Source: DAIDKA01 sp036267975
GTDB taxonomy: Bacteria > Pseudomonadota > Gammaproteobacteria > Steroidobacterales > Steroidobacteraceae
NCBI GenBank assembly: GCA_036267975.1
Contig: DATAVA010000031.1
Location: 1 to 64,000, forward strand
Length of the DNA stretch: 64,000 nucleotides
Reading direction: 5' to 3'
Part shown: one piece after another, positions 43,240 through 51,808 of the stretch
Layout: each line of letters begins with the position of its first letter
Numbering within the stretch: the first letter of the stretch is position 1
Program-made: the position numbers and the translations under genes
The notes under the pieces: generated by a model
Seen by the model: only the letters and a program-made list of their open reading frames with translations
Told to the model about the DNA's origin: nothing
Databases searched by the model: none

Positions 43240-44929
43240 CGGAGCTACCGCCGCTGGGGCCATCCTGGACTTCACCCAGCGGCGCCTGCGCATGCGCGAA
43301 ATCCACTGCGGAGTGCAGGTCTTCCAGATCATTGACGCCCCGCCAATGACCGTGCACGTACTGGACATCAATGGCTGCGCCGTCGGCCACCAGTGCATTG
43401 AGCAGCGCCGGCATGTCGAGCGAGTCAAAATCGTCACGTGCCTGCAACTGCGCCAACACCCGCTTCAGGCGCGGCACACCGTTGCTGCCGACGCCGAGTA
43501 AGCCGATCCAGCGCCCATGGGCAGCAGGCCCCGGCTCGGCGAGCACCCGCTCGAGCCGGACGGGAGTGCCGAACAGGCCCCGATCATCCGTGCGCGAGCA
43601 GTAGGCGAAATCCCGGACCGTGCGATTGTCGGCACCGGTTGCCGAGGAATCCACGACCACCGAGAACTCGCCCTTGCTCTCCACCAGCGCGCGCAGCACA
43701 TAGCTGCGAAACAGCAGATCCCCGTAGGAGATGACGGTGTCCGCATCGAGGCTATCGACCGCGCAGGCGAGCGAGGCGAGTTCACCGGTCTGCGCATGCC
43801 TTTCATTGGTGACCAGGCGGATGCCGGCGGTATCAATGGTATCGGCGCGGTAGCCGCCGACCACCGTGATCTGGTTGATCTGCTGCTTCTTGAAGGCATC
43901 GACCAGCCAGCGCAGTAACGGCTTGCCCGCGATATTGAGCATTACTTTGGGCCGATCGGTGGTCTGGGCCTCCAGGCCCCGACCCCGCCCGGCTGCGAGC
44001 ACGATGGCGCTGCGCGCGGCCGTCGCCGCCGACAGATACAGCCGCTCGGCGGCCGAGTACTCATCGGCGTCCTGCAGGCGAAAGATCTCCTCGACCGCGA
44101 CGATCCGGTCTTCGATATTCACGACGGTCTGATTGTCGTGGATGTCGCGGGCCACGGCCTGCATCGCCGCAGCCGAGGAGCGCACCAGATGGTTGGCCCA
44201 GATGACGGTGCTGATGCCGGCCTTGCGGAACACATCGCTGGGCGTGCTGTAGTATTTGGTCGGCACGATGACCAAGGGCGCACGGCCGCCCCACTCGCGC
44301 GCAAACATCAGGATTTCATCGGGGCGCGACAGCTTGCTGTGGATGAGGATGGCATCTGCGCCGGCACGCCGGTAGGCTTCGGCACGTCGCAGGGCCTCCT
44401 CCATGCCCCAGCCGGCGATCAACGCCTCAACCCGCGCGACAATGCAGAAATCCGGGTCCGCCTGCGTATCCTTGCCGGCGGCAATCTTGCCGGCAAACTC
44501 TTCGACATCCGCCAACGGCTGACGCTCACCGTTCAGAAAGCTGTTGGTCTTGGGAAAAATCTTGTCTTCGATGCAGACGCCACCGATGCCGCGCTGCTCC
44601 AGCTTGCGAACCAGGCGGCGCAGATTGTTGAAGTTGCCGTAGCCGGTATCGCCATCGAGCAGGATCGGCAGGTCGCTCGCGTCAGCCATGAACTCGAGCA
44701 TGTCTACGACCTGGGTCCAGCTCGCCTCGTTGTTGTCGCGCACGCCGAACTGCGCCGAAATCGACAGGCCCGAGGCCCAAATGCCGCGAAAGCCGGCTTC
44801 GCGGACGATACGCGCCGACAGCCCGTTATGCGCCTCCATCAGAAATTCGAGTTCCGGGCTGAGCAGCATGTGGCGCAGCTGGGCACTGCGCGAAATGCGC
44901 ACCGGGCGTGTGGTGATGGTCGCACTCAT
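43223..44929 (-). CDS. aepX: Phosphoenolpyruvate mutase fused to a nucleotidyltransferase domain
   Basis: The 568-residue fusion starts with PEP mutase (about 15-290), which forms the C-P bond by rearranging PEP to phosphonopyruvate. The diagnostic EDKIFPKTNS at 121-130 separates it from isocitrate lyases; WASGLSISAQFGVRDNNE and the metal site LDGDTGYGNF agree. The C-terminal half (about 308-550) is a nucleotidyltransferase: IVLAAGRGRGLE and TDRPKVMLNIAGKPLL, with Lys328. Such fusions are thought to activate the phosphonate as a CMP derivative. The glycine loop has Gly where many relatives have Arg. The ATG overlaps the upstream stop as ATGA. Confidence 0.9.
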   Translation of the reverse strand: MSATITTRPVRISRSAQLRHMLLSPELEFLMEAHNGLSARIVREAGFRGIWASGLSISAQFGVRDNNEASWTQVVDMLEFMADASDLPILLDGDTGYGNFNNLRRLVRKLEQRGIGGVCIEDKIFPKTNSFLNGERQPLADVEEFAGKIAAGKDTQADPDFCIVARVEALIAGWGMEEALRRAEAYRRAGADAILIHSKLSRPDEILMFAREWGGRAPLVIVPTKYYSTPSDVFRKAGISTVIWANHLVRSSAAAMQAVARDIHDNQTVVNIEDRIVAVEEIFRLQDADEYSAAERLYLSAATAARSAIVLAAGRGRGLEAQTTDRPKVMLNIAGKPLLRWLVDAFKKQQINQITVVGGYRADTIDTAGIRLVTNERHAQTGELASLACAVDSLDADTVISYGDLLFRSYVLRALVESKGEFSVVVDSSATGADNRTVRDFAYCSRTDDRGLFGTPVRLERVLAEPGPAAHGRWIGLLGVGSNGVPRLKRVLAQLQARDDFDSLDMPALLNALVADGAAIDVQYVHGHWRGVNDLEDLHSAVDFAHAQAPLGEVQDGPSGGSSDARGT

Positions 44930-45699
44930 GCGGCGGCTCCTGACTGCGGCACCAGTTGTGGCAGCACCTCGCGTGCGGCCCGCTCGACATCCGCGGGGAA
45001 ATCAATCTCGATCCAGGGGGCACCGGTGACATCAACGATCTGAAACACCTGGCTGCGCTCCAGAATCAGGTCACGCACGGTTTCCTCGTGCGGCAGATTC
45101 GCGCGCCCGGATTCGACGCAGTCGGCGACCAGCTCGGCGAGCCGCCGCGCAGCGCGCTCGTCGAAGCGAAAGAAACCCACCGACTCCCCGATGGTGTCGT
45201 ACTGCAGGTCCGGCGCCACCTGTTTGCGCAACTCCACCGGAATGCCGTCACGCACGCACACCTTCACCGGTTCATCGCCCGTCTCAAAGTCGCGATCGAT
45301 CAGGATGCGGTTGCTGGGGGTGGCGCCGCCCGCCAGCGCCTGCATGATGCGTGCGTCGTAGAGCACATCGGCATCCATCAGCAGTACATCCCCGCCGCGC
45401 CGCATGGCGTCCGCCACGACCTGCACGGTCAGCACGCTGCCGAGGGTGAAGCGCTCATTGATGACGATTTCAGGCCGCGGCAGGCCCAGTGCGGCGAGGC
45501 GCAGCAGCTCCGCCTCGATGATGCGGTGTTCGAACCCGAGGGCCATGACGACTTCGGTGACACCGGCCGCCTGCAGCAGGCGCAGATGTCGCTCAAGAAG
45601 GCTAACGCCAGCGAATTTCAGCAGGCACTTGGGTTGTTGTGGCCCTTGGGATTGGGACAGCCGGGAGCCGCGCCCGGCGGCAAGAATGATGGCGCGCAT
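44926..45699 (-). CDS. Stand-alone nucleotidyltransferase (phosphocholine/AEP cytidylyltransferase-like)
   Basis: This 257-residue Rossmann-fold NTP transferase carries AIILAAGRGSRLSQ at the N-terminus, QQPKCLLKFAG with the NTP-binding Lys, and VLLMDADVLYD with the metal-binding Asp. The layout resembles LicC- and PntC-type enzymes that make CDP-choline or CMP-2-aminoethylphosphonate. It lies between the PEP mutase fusion (ATGA overlap) and the flippase-like gene, so it probably activates the phosphonate for transfer. Two nucleotidyltransferase domains in one operon suggest two activated species or a division of labour. Confidence 0.87.
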   Translation of the reverse strand: MRAIILAAGRGSRLSQSQGPQQPKCLLKFAGVSLLERHLRLLQAAGVTEVVMALGFEHRIIEAELLRLAALGLPRPEIVINERFTLGSVLTVQVVADAMRRGGDVLLMDADVLYDARIMQALAGGATPSNRILIDRDFETGDEPVKVCVRDGIPVELRKQVAPDLQYDTIGESVGFFRFDERAARRLAELVADCVESGRANLPHEETVRDLILERSQVFQIVDVTGAPWIEIDFPADVERAAREVLPQLVPQSGAAA

Positions 45700-45731
45700 G
45701 ATTGCCGAAACCTTACCACACCGTTACGGCT

Positions 45732-46727
45732 TCAAGGCGGAACGGCCCGGGCGGCCGCGGCGCGGGAACGCCCGGAAAGATGCAGGTACAGCAGTCCCGG
45801 CAAGCCCAGCAGCAGCTCGCGCACCCGCTTGGCCAGCGACAGCGCCAATGCGACCTCCGCGCTCAGGCCCGCAAGAGGTGCCAGCAGCACGTATCCGGTT
45901 TCCTGCACGCCGAGCGCCCCGGGCACTGCGAACGCCGCCCCGCGAACGGCCTGTCCGAGGCTCTCCAACAGCAGTGATGTGACCCAGCCGACGGGGTGAC
46001 CCAAGTACAGCAGAATCAGATAAACCTCCCCCGCCCCGACCAGCCAACCCACCAGGCTTGCGAGAAAGCTCGCCGCCACCGGGCCGCTGCAGGCGTAGGT
46101 CTCGTGCACGGCGGCATCGATGGCCTGCGCCTGGCTCATCAGGCCGGACCATCTCTGCGAGCCCGCAAGGCGCGTGGCGAGTCGCAACAGTTTGCTGAAG
46201 AAGCCGCGCCGCTGCAGGTAATAGAAGCCGACGATCTGCAAGGCCAGAAAGCCGCTGGCGATCAGCGCCATGCTGCGCAGGGTATACTCGGAGACTCCTC
46301 CGGCGCGTGCGCCCAGCAACAGCACGCCCAGCAGCGCGAACAGGATCTGTGCGAAGGTCTGCAGGGTAGTGCTGACCGTGATGACCGCGGCCGCCTGCGG
46401 TATCGGCATGCCGCGCTGGGCCAGGTAGCGGGCCATGAACACCGGCCCCCCCAGTTGCCCGGCCGGCATCAAGCTGTTGGCGGACTCGCCGATCCAGCGC
46501 GCCAGCACCGCATCCAGCAACCCATGCGGGGTCTGACCACGCTGATACAGCACACGGATCGCCGCGGCATCGCTGCCGAGCGGGATCAGATGGAAGAGCG
46601 CGACGGCCAGCAGGCCCCAGCCGGCGGCCGCGAGCGTCGCGAGAATGGCCGGCAGCCCCTGCGACACCAGCAGGGCAAGGAACAACAGGAGGCCACAGGT
46701 GAGCAGCCAGGATCCCAGCCGCCTCAT
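45732..46727 (-). CDS. Lysylphosphatidylglycerol-synthase-TM/flippase-like membrane protein
   Basis: The 331-residue integral membrane protein has about eight TM helices and family motifs WIGESANSLMPAGQLGGPVFMARYL and AVPGALGVQETGYVLLAPLAGLS. This UPF0104/AglD-type family includes the flippase half of MprF and HpnL, which move or supply lipids across the inner membrane. There is no lysyl-transferase domain. The ATG at 46727 overlaps the CDP-alcohol transferase stop as ATGA. In this operon it may move the newly made phosphonate-bearing lipid to the outer leaflet. Confidence 0.85.
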   Translation of the reverse strand: MRRLGSWLLTCGLLLFLALLVSQGLPAILATLAAAGWGLLAVALFHLIPLGSDAAAIRVLYQRGQTPHGLLDAVLARWIGESANSLMPAGQLGGPVFMARYLAQRGMPIPQAAAVITVSTTLQTFAQILFALLGVLLLGARAGGVSEYTLRSMALIASGFLALQIVGFYYLQRRGFFSKLLRLATRLAGSQRWSGLMSQAQAIDAAVHETYACSGPVAASFLASLVGWLVGAGEVYLILLYLGHPVGWVTSLLLESLGQAVRGAAFAVPGALGVQETGYVLLAPLAGLSAEVALALSLAKRVRELLLGLPGLLYLHLSGRSRAAAARAVPP

Positions 46728-48157
46728 GGGGTGGGCGCGCGCCCCCGAAATATACGGCTGAACACCTGACGGAACCCGAAGTACGCGATGGAGTCCTTCA
46801 TGTTGGACACGAAACGCCACCACGGACTCATGCGCTGGCTGGTGACGTACTCAAAGGTGAGCGAAACCCGGAATTCGTTTTCACCGATCGGGGTGATCCG
46901 GTGCCGCAGCTGGTCACCGTCGAACAGCACCACGGCGCCCGGAGCGATCTGCAACGATCCGGACTGCGTCGCGCGGCCCGGGTCCTTGGTGTGAAGCTCG
47001 TAATCCAGATGACAGGTGGAGCGGTCCACGACACCCACCAGCAGCGTATAGCGGCGGCCGGAATAATAGGAGGTATCGTAGTGCCAGCCAATGTGATCGC
47101 CCGCGCGCGAATAGAAATACAGCGCGTAGGCATGCGGATCGTCTGCCGGTGACAGCTGCAGTCGGTCGCCGGTCAGGGCGCCGAGCCACGCGAGCAGCGC
47201 GGGCGATCGGTACAGCTGCGCAATGAACGGCGCGTGCGCATCGATGCTGTAGCGACTGACGCTGCCACCCTGCTTGTGGCCCGGAAGGAAATTGCGATTG
47301 ACCACCGGCAGCACCGCATCGACTGCCGCGATCAGCTGCGCCGTGAATTCCTCCGGCAGGAACTGCGGCACATACAGGAAGCTGCCCTGTTCGCGGTACT
47401 GTGCACGCAGCCGCTCCTCATCGAGGCCAGCCAGGGTGCTGTGCAGTGTCGCATTCAGCGCCACCGGTGGCACCGGCAGCACCAACGCCGCCGCACTTGC
47501 CCGCGGCGCAGTCCGTCGTATCACCCTCATGAAGTCTGCGACCACCAATAGCGCGAACAGTGGGGCGCCGACGCTGGCGGCAAGCAGAAAAGGCGTCAGG
47601 CCGCCGAATAATGTCACCAGCGGTAGCAGATACAGAATGTCCTCAGTCTCGAAACCCGCCAGCGAGCTTTGCCGGGTGCCGGCCTTGCCCAGCAGTTCCT
47701 CGATGCGCATGCGCAGGTAGAAGATCAACGCGACGGCGGCGCCGGTCACGATGCCCATCAATGCCGCCGGCACGCCAAACGGCATGGCGCGTGTGGCAGT
47801 GGCCGCCACGCCAATGCCGATACAGCAAAACAGCAGCATGGTCACCAGCGCGTCGCTGGCCAGATCGTAAAGGTGTCCGATCCGACTGGTCTTGCCACTG
47901 ATGCGCGCCAACTCGCCATCGGTGTGATCGAGAAAGTTCGACACGATGACGAACAGGGCGGCGAGATTGGTCCAACCCCAGGTGCCGCGGGTAAAGGCCA
48001 GCGCGCCGGCCAGGCCGACCAGCAGGCGCAAGGTGGTCAGGTGGTTGGGCGTGACCCAGCTGTCCTTGAGCGGCGTGACCAGGCGGCGCCCGAGGCGAGC
48101 GTCCCACGGAGGTGGGGGCGCGCCAACCGAGACCGGTGATTTCGATATTATTTCCAT
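46724..48157 (-). CDS. CDP-alcohol phosphotransferase fused to a 2-oxoglutarate/Fe(II) oxygenase domain
   Basis: The 477-residue protein joins two enzymes. Residues about 35-215 are a membrane CDP-alcohol phosphotransferase with the full motif: Asp77, Asp80, Gly81, Ala84, Arg85, Gly94, Asp98, Asp102 (LDHTDGELAR to YDLASD), and several TM helices. Residues about 255-440 are a double-stranded beta-helix oxygenase with the facial triad His359-x-Asp361 (GWHYDTSYY) and His419 (LRHRI), and Arg430 for the 2-oxoglutarate carboxylate. The likely donor is CMP-activated 2-aminoethylphosphonate, and the oxygenase could hydroxylate the head group. I know of no described fusion of this kind. Confidence 0.88.
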   Translation of the reverse strand: MEIISKSPVSVGAPPPPWDARLGRRLVTPLKDSWVTPNHLTTLRLLVGLAGALAFTRGTWGWTNLAALFVIVSNFLDHTDGELARISGKTSRIGHLYDLASDALVTMLLFCCIGIGVAATATRAMPFGVPAALMGIVTGAAVALIFYLRMRIEELLGKAGTRQSSLAGFETEDILYLLPLVTLFGGLTPFLLAASVGAPLFALLVVADFMRVIRRTAPRASAAALVLPVPPVALNATLHSTLAGLDEERLRAQYREQGSFLYVPQFLPEEFTAQLIAAVDAVLPVVNRNFLPGHKQGGSVSRYSIDAHAPFIAQLYRSPALLAWLGALTGDRLQLSPADDPHAYALYFYSRAGDHIGWHYDTSYYSGRRYTLLVGVVDRSTCHLDYELHTKDPGRATQSGSLQIAPGAVVLFDGDQLRHRITPIGENEFRVSLTFEYVTSQRMSPWWRFVSNMKDSIAYFGFRQVFSRIFRGRAPTP

Positions 48158-48198
48158 GCGCTTACGGACACCAGCTTACGCAGATTCGGCGTTGCATT

Positions 48199-49536
48199 CT
48201 AGAACGGGTAGTTGATTCCCGTGAAGACCGCCATCCCTTCGGTTCCGTACCCGATGTCCACGTATCCGACCACGGAGGGTCGCGCGATGCCGCGTATGCC
48301 GACGCCCGCGACCTTGTGCAGGCTCGAGAAAGGGTCCGCGCCGGTGTGCGAGAACACCTCCCCCACATCCAGGAAGGGTGCGACTTCGATATCGACATGA
48401 CTGGCCGCCGCATCAAAGGAAAACAGCCGATGCCGTAGCTCGAGGGTGGCATCCGAGGAATCGCGGTCGACGAAGCGACCCTGGCCAAAGCCGCGCAGCA
48501 GCTGTTCGCCGCCCACATCGCTTTCGCCACCGCCGATGCTGCCGAGGTCAAAGAATGGAATCTTGTGGCCACTGGGCAGGTAACGGACCGCCACGTGCGC
48601 CGCCAGAACGGTGTCCGGAATCGCGGCAATGGGCAGGAAAGTACGCGCATCCAGGCCGGTCACACTGTAGATCGAATCGCTGATGGTGGCGTCGTGGCCA
48701 TTGACACCGACGTACACGATCCACTGGGTCCCGCGCGAGGGAATGGTTTCATCATCGCGGGTGTCGTAGACGAGCGCGACTTGATTCAGCACCTCGTTCG
48801 TCACGCCGAGGCCATGCAGTTGCGGGTAGCGGCTCTCGATGGTGGGCACGCGCGCCAGCGTGCCCGCGGTGATTTCCATGCGCCGTGCGCGCAGCGTGTA
48901 TTGCAGCTGCCAGGTGTGGTTGAGGTTGTATCCGAACACGGCCTGTCCCAACACCTGCGAAGCCGTGTAGTTGGTGACACTGCTCTCCGTGGAGTTGTTG
49001 CCGATGCCATAGAAACGCGACGTGCCGCTGCGGTCAAAGATCAGGCTGGTGTTGATCGACCAGGGCGTCTCCCGCAGCCGCCCCTTCTGGAACTCATGCT
49101 CGACGTGACGCTCCACGCGCTCCTTTATGCCGGCCGCAAACGACCATTGCTCATCTGCCGAGGGGTACTCGAAGACGCGAAAATCCGCGCCCACGCCAAA
49201 ATAGGGGTTATGCAGCAGGTCGGGCGCGATGATGCGGGTAATTTCGTGCTGGTCGCTGGTCTTCAGCCACACCGGCAGTACGCCCAGCGTGACGCCGCTG
49301 TCCGGATCCACGCCGACCAGGGGCACCGGAATCACCGGCCATGTGGACACATCGAGCCAACCGCCCGTGGGGGTCGGGGCCGCCGGAGCGGGCGGCGCAG
49401 TCGAGGTGGATGGCGCCGTGACATCTGCCGCATGAACTGCCTGGGTCAGGCTGAAGCTGCCGGCGCATCCCAGGGCAAGCAGGCTCGTCATGACCGGGAA
49501 GCCGGCTACTCTGCGAACGCACGAGATTATGGTCAA
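48199..49536 (-). CDS. Omp85-type outer-membrane beta-barrel (surface antigen/BamA C-terminal domain)
   Basis: The 445-residue protein has a signal peptide (cleavage near AVHA-AD), a short Pro/Thr-rich linker, then a 16-strand barrel of the surface-antigen family ending in aromatic GINYPF. The loop-6 motif LLRGFGQGRFVDR, diagnostic of Omp85 barrels, is present. No POTRA domains are visible, which is unlike BamA and TamA. The start is probably the TTG at 49536 with GAGG upstream; an ATG at 49491 is possible. It precedes the phosphonate genes by 41 bases on the same strand and may place or insert the product at the outer membrane. Confidence 0.83.
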   Translation of the reverse strand: MTIISCVRRVAGFPVMTSLLALGCAGSFSLTQAVHAADVTAPSTSTAPPAPAAPTPTGGWLDVSTWPVIPVPLVGVDPDSGVTLGVLPVWLKTSDQHEITRIIAPDLLHNPYFGVGADFRVFEYPSADEQWSFAAGIKERVERHVEHEFQKGRLRETPWSINTSLIFDRSGTSRFYGIGNNSTESSVTNYTASQVLGQAVFGYNLNHTWQLQYTLRARRMEITAGTLARVPTIESRYPQLHGLGVTNEVLNQVALVYDTRDDETIPSRGTQWIVYVGVNGHDATISDSIYSVTGLDARTFLPIAAIPDTVLAAHVAVRYLPSGHKIPFFDLGSIGGGESDVGGEQLLRGFGQGRFVDRDSSDATLELRHRLFSFDAAASHVDIEVAPFLDVGEVFSHTGADPFSSLHKVAGVGIRGIARPSVVGYVDIGYGTEGMAVFTGINYPF

Positions 49537-49667
49537 GACTACCTCTATGAATGGGGTATGAGGTGATCTTGCGGCCGCCCCTCGTCCGATCCCCGCTGCA
49601 GCCCTTTGATTCTAGTCGAACGGCGACGGATGCGCCCAGACTCCACTGCAGAGCCTGAGGCGCGGGC

Positions 49668-50273
49668 GTGGCGACGCCGGCTGCGAAACGCACTAGACTG
49701 GCCCGGCAAGTGATTCTGAAAAAGACGTTTATTTCGGCCGAGTCGCTGTTGCGGGACTCCTTTGAACTCGGACGCCGGGTCGTCCGCAGCGGCTATCGCC
49801 CGACCTTTCTGGTCGGTATGTGGCGCGGTGGCGCGCCCATCGGCATCGCGGTGCAGGAGGTCCTCGACTACCACCAGATCCCGACCGATCACATCGCGAT
49901 TCGAACCTCCTCCTACCAGGGTATCGACAACCAGGAGAAGACGGTGCGCGTACATGCCATCGACTACCTGGTATCGCGCCTGGAGGCTGAAGACCGAATG
50001 CTGCTGGTCGATGATGTGTTTGATTCGGGCCGCAGTCTCGAGGCCGTCATCAACGAGCTGCGCCGTCGCTGCCGCCGCAATCTGCCGGAAAATATCCGCA
50101 CGGCGACGATCTATAACAAGCCCTCGCGCAACCGCACGGCGTTGCGACCGGATTACTGCATACACGAAGTGGAAGAATGGCTGGTGTTCCCGCACGAGCT
50201 GCAGGGTCTCTCGCGCGAGGAAATCCTCAACCACAAACCCGTCGGTAGCGACTTCCTGCGCGATCCTCAGTAG
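49668..50273 (+). CDS. Phosphoribosyltransferase (hypoxanthine-PRT-like)
   Basis: The 201-residue cytoplasmic protein has a type I phosphoribosyltransferase fold: FLVGMWRGGAPIGIAVQEVL for the flexible region and the PRPP motif MLLVDDVFDSGRSL near residues 105-118. The late segment KPDYCIHEVEEWLVFPHEL resembles hypoxanthine PRTs, where the Trp-Val-Phe-Pro stretch lines the purine site. The GTG at 49668 has GAGG seven bases upstream. It is divergent from the Omp85-type gene and overlaps the convergent slyX by seven bases. Confidence 0.88.
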   Translation: MATPAAKRTRLARQVILKKTFISAESLLRDSFELGRRVVRSGYRPTFLVGMWRGGAPIGIAVQEVLDYHQIPTDHIAIRTSSYQGIDNQEKTVRVHAIDYLVSRLEAEDRMLLVDDVFDSGRSLEAVINELRRRCRRNLPENIRTATIYNKPSRNRTALRPDYCIHEVEEWLVFPHELQGLSREEILNHKPVGSDFLRDPQ

Positions 50274-50473
50274 TGCGGCGGCCGCTCATCTTCGGGGCGG
50301 CGCACCGGTTCGGCGCTCTGACGTGAATCCAGCTTCTCGGCAAGCGCACGAAAGCCCTCGCGCAAGGCCTCCAGTTCTTTGTGCTGCCGATAGACGACAT
50401 CACTGAGCTCAGCGTTGGCCCTCTCCAGAAAGGCCAGCTTCAATTCCAGGCGTTCGACGGTTTCTTGGTTCAC
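50267..50473 (-). CDS. slyX: SlyX-family protein
   Basis: The 68-residue protein is a single coiled coil (TVERLELKLAFLERANAELSDVVYRQHKELEAL) with the C-terminal RPPHY typical of SlyX. Its molecular role is unknown. It sits three bases after the histidine kinase stop, at the distal end of the long permease operon; this placement is probably fortuitous, as slyX usually has other neighbours. Confidence 0.92.
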   Translation of the reverse strand: MNQETVERLELKLAFLERANAELSDVVYRQHKELEALREGFRALAEKLDSRQSAEPVRRPEDERPPHY

Positions 50474-50476
50474 AAC

Positions 50477-51793
50477 CTAGGGATAGTAACCCGGCATGGG
50501 CAGCACGACCATGACGCGCAGTCCACCGCCCTCACGATTGCTCAGCCGCAGACTGCCGCCGTGCGCCTCGGCGATCTCACGGCAAAGGGCCAACCCCAGG
50601 CCCGTTCCGTCGCGCTTGGTGGAATAGAACGGCAACAGTGCCTGTGCGAGCACGACCTCAGTCATGCCCGGACCGCGATCGAGCACCTCGATGCGCTGTT
50701 CATGCGCCGACTGCTGCACCTGGATACTGACCTGACCCGGTTCACCGCCCGCTTCGTGGGCGTTCTTCAGGACGTTGATCAGCGCCTGTTCCAGTTGCAG
50801 GCGATCAAACCAGCCATCATCCACGGGCAGCTCGCCCGCGAGTGAAAACATCTGCTGGCGGGTGAGTTCCTCCATCAGCTCGCACCAGATAACGCGGTCC
50901 GGTCGCGGGGCCGGCAACCGCGCGATCGTGGAATAGCCCGCGACGAATTGATGCAGGTGGGCCGCGCGCTCGCGAATGGCCGCAAACACATTACCCAGTG
51001 AGGAAACATCACCGCGGCGCAGCAGCTCGCGCCCCGTGTCGGCCATCGACGCGATCGGCCCCAGCGAATTGTTCAGTTCGTGACTGACGACGCGGATCAG
51101 TCGCTTCCAGGTGGCCACTTCCTGGCGCGACAACTCGCGGGTGAGGGTCTTGAGCAAATACAGTCGATGCCGCTGGCCCTGCAGCGCAAAGGCTCGCTGG
51201 GACAGACTGAAGGTTTCTTCCGTGCCGGCTATCCGCGTAGAGAACAGGCCATCCCCGCCGGAGGCAACGACATCCTGCAGTGCGGCCGGCGCCGTCGCCA
51301 GGATCTGTGCGAAATCGGCCCCGAGCAGTGTGCGGCCGTCATTGAGCAGATGCCGTGCGGCGATATTCGCGTAGACCACCCGCTGGTGCGGATCCACCAG
51401 CACCAATGCCACCGGGGAATGCTGCGTGACCGTATCGAGCAGCAACTCGCGCTGTACCAGGTGCGCCCGTTGTTTGCGCAACGCACTGCCCAGCTCATTG
51501 TTCGTGCGCAGCAGCTCTCCGAGCTCATCGCGCCGGTCGACCACCAGCGAGATACTGAAGTCCCCATCGCTGTAACAGGCCACGCTGGTCTGCATGGCGC
51601 GCAGCACCCGGTGTACGGGCCGCACGGCGCGCCGGGCGGCCAGCAGCGTCGGCAGCACGACCGCCGCGGCAGTGAGCAGCAGCGCGTAACCCGGACGCTT
51701 GATATAGATGAACAACACCACCGCCACGGCGGCAGCGGCCAGCATCATGACGAACATCAGCATGGCGAGTTTGAGGTTGAGGCTGACTTTCAT
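50477..51793 (-). CDS. NtrY/NtrB-like membrane sensor histidine kinase
   Basis: The 438-residue kinase has two TM helices with almost no periplasmic loop (about 8-31 and 36-55), a HAMP-like segment, a PAS domain at about 115-215 (HSPVALVLVDPHQRVVYANIAARHLL), His238 in VVSHELNNSLGPI, and a HATPase domain (NVLKNAHEAGG, DRGPGM, GTGLGLALC). The lack of an external sensor suggests it senses an internal or membrane cue. It is 15 bases downstream of its NtrC-type regulator. Together they probably control the upstream permease operon. Confidence 0.92.
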   Translation of the reverse strand: MKVSLNLKLAMLMFVMMLAAAAVAVVLFIYIKRPGYALLLTAAAVVLPTLLAARRAVRPVHRVLRAMQTSVACYSDGDFSISLVVDRRDELGELLRTNNELGSALRKQRAHLVQRELLLDTVTQHSPVALVLVDPHQRVVYANIAARHLLNDGRTLLGADFAQILATAPAALQDVVASGGDGLFSTRIAGTEETFSLSQRAFALQGQRHRLYLLKTLTRELSRQEVATWKRLIRVVSHELNNSLGPIASMADTGRELLRRGDVSSLGNVFAAIRERAAHLHQFVAGYSTIARLPAPRPDRVIWCELMEELTRQQMFSLAGELPVDDGWFDRLQLEQALINVLKNAHEAGGEPGQVSIQVQQSAHEQRIEVLDRGPGMTEVVLAQALLPFYSTKRDGTGLGLALCREIAEAHGGSLRLSNREGGGLRVMVVLPMPGYYP

Positions 51794-51808
51794 AGGCCGA
51801 CGCGTGGA

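Noticed and set aside
43223..44929. Possible isocitrate lyase/methylisocitrate lyase instead of PEP mutase
   Set aside because: The EDKIFPKTNS motif and the neighbouring phosphonopyruvate decarboxylase and AEP transaminase point to PEP mutase; the lyase KKCGH motif is absent.
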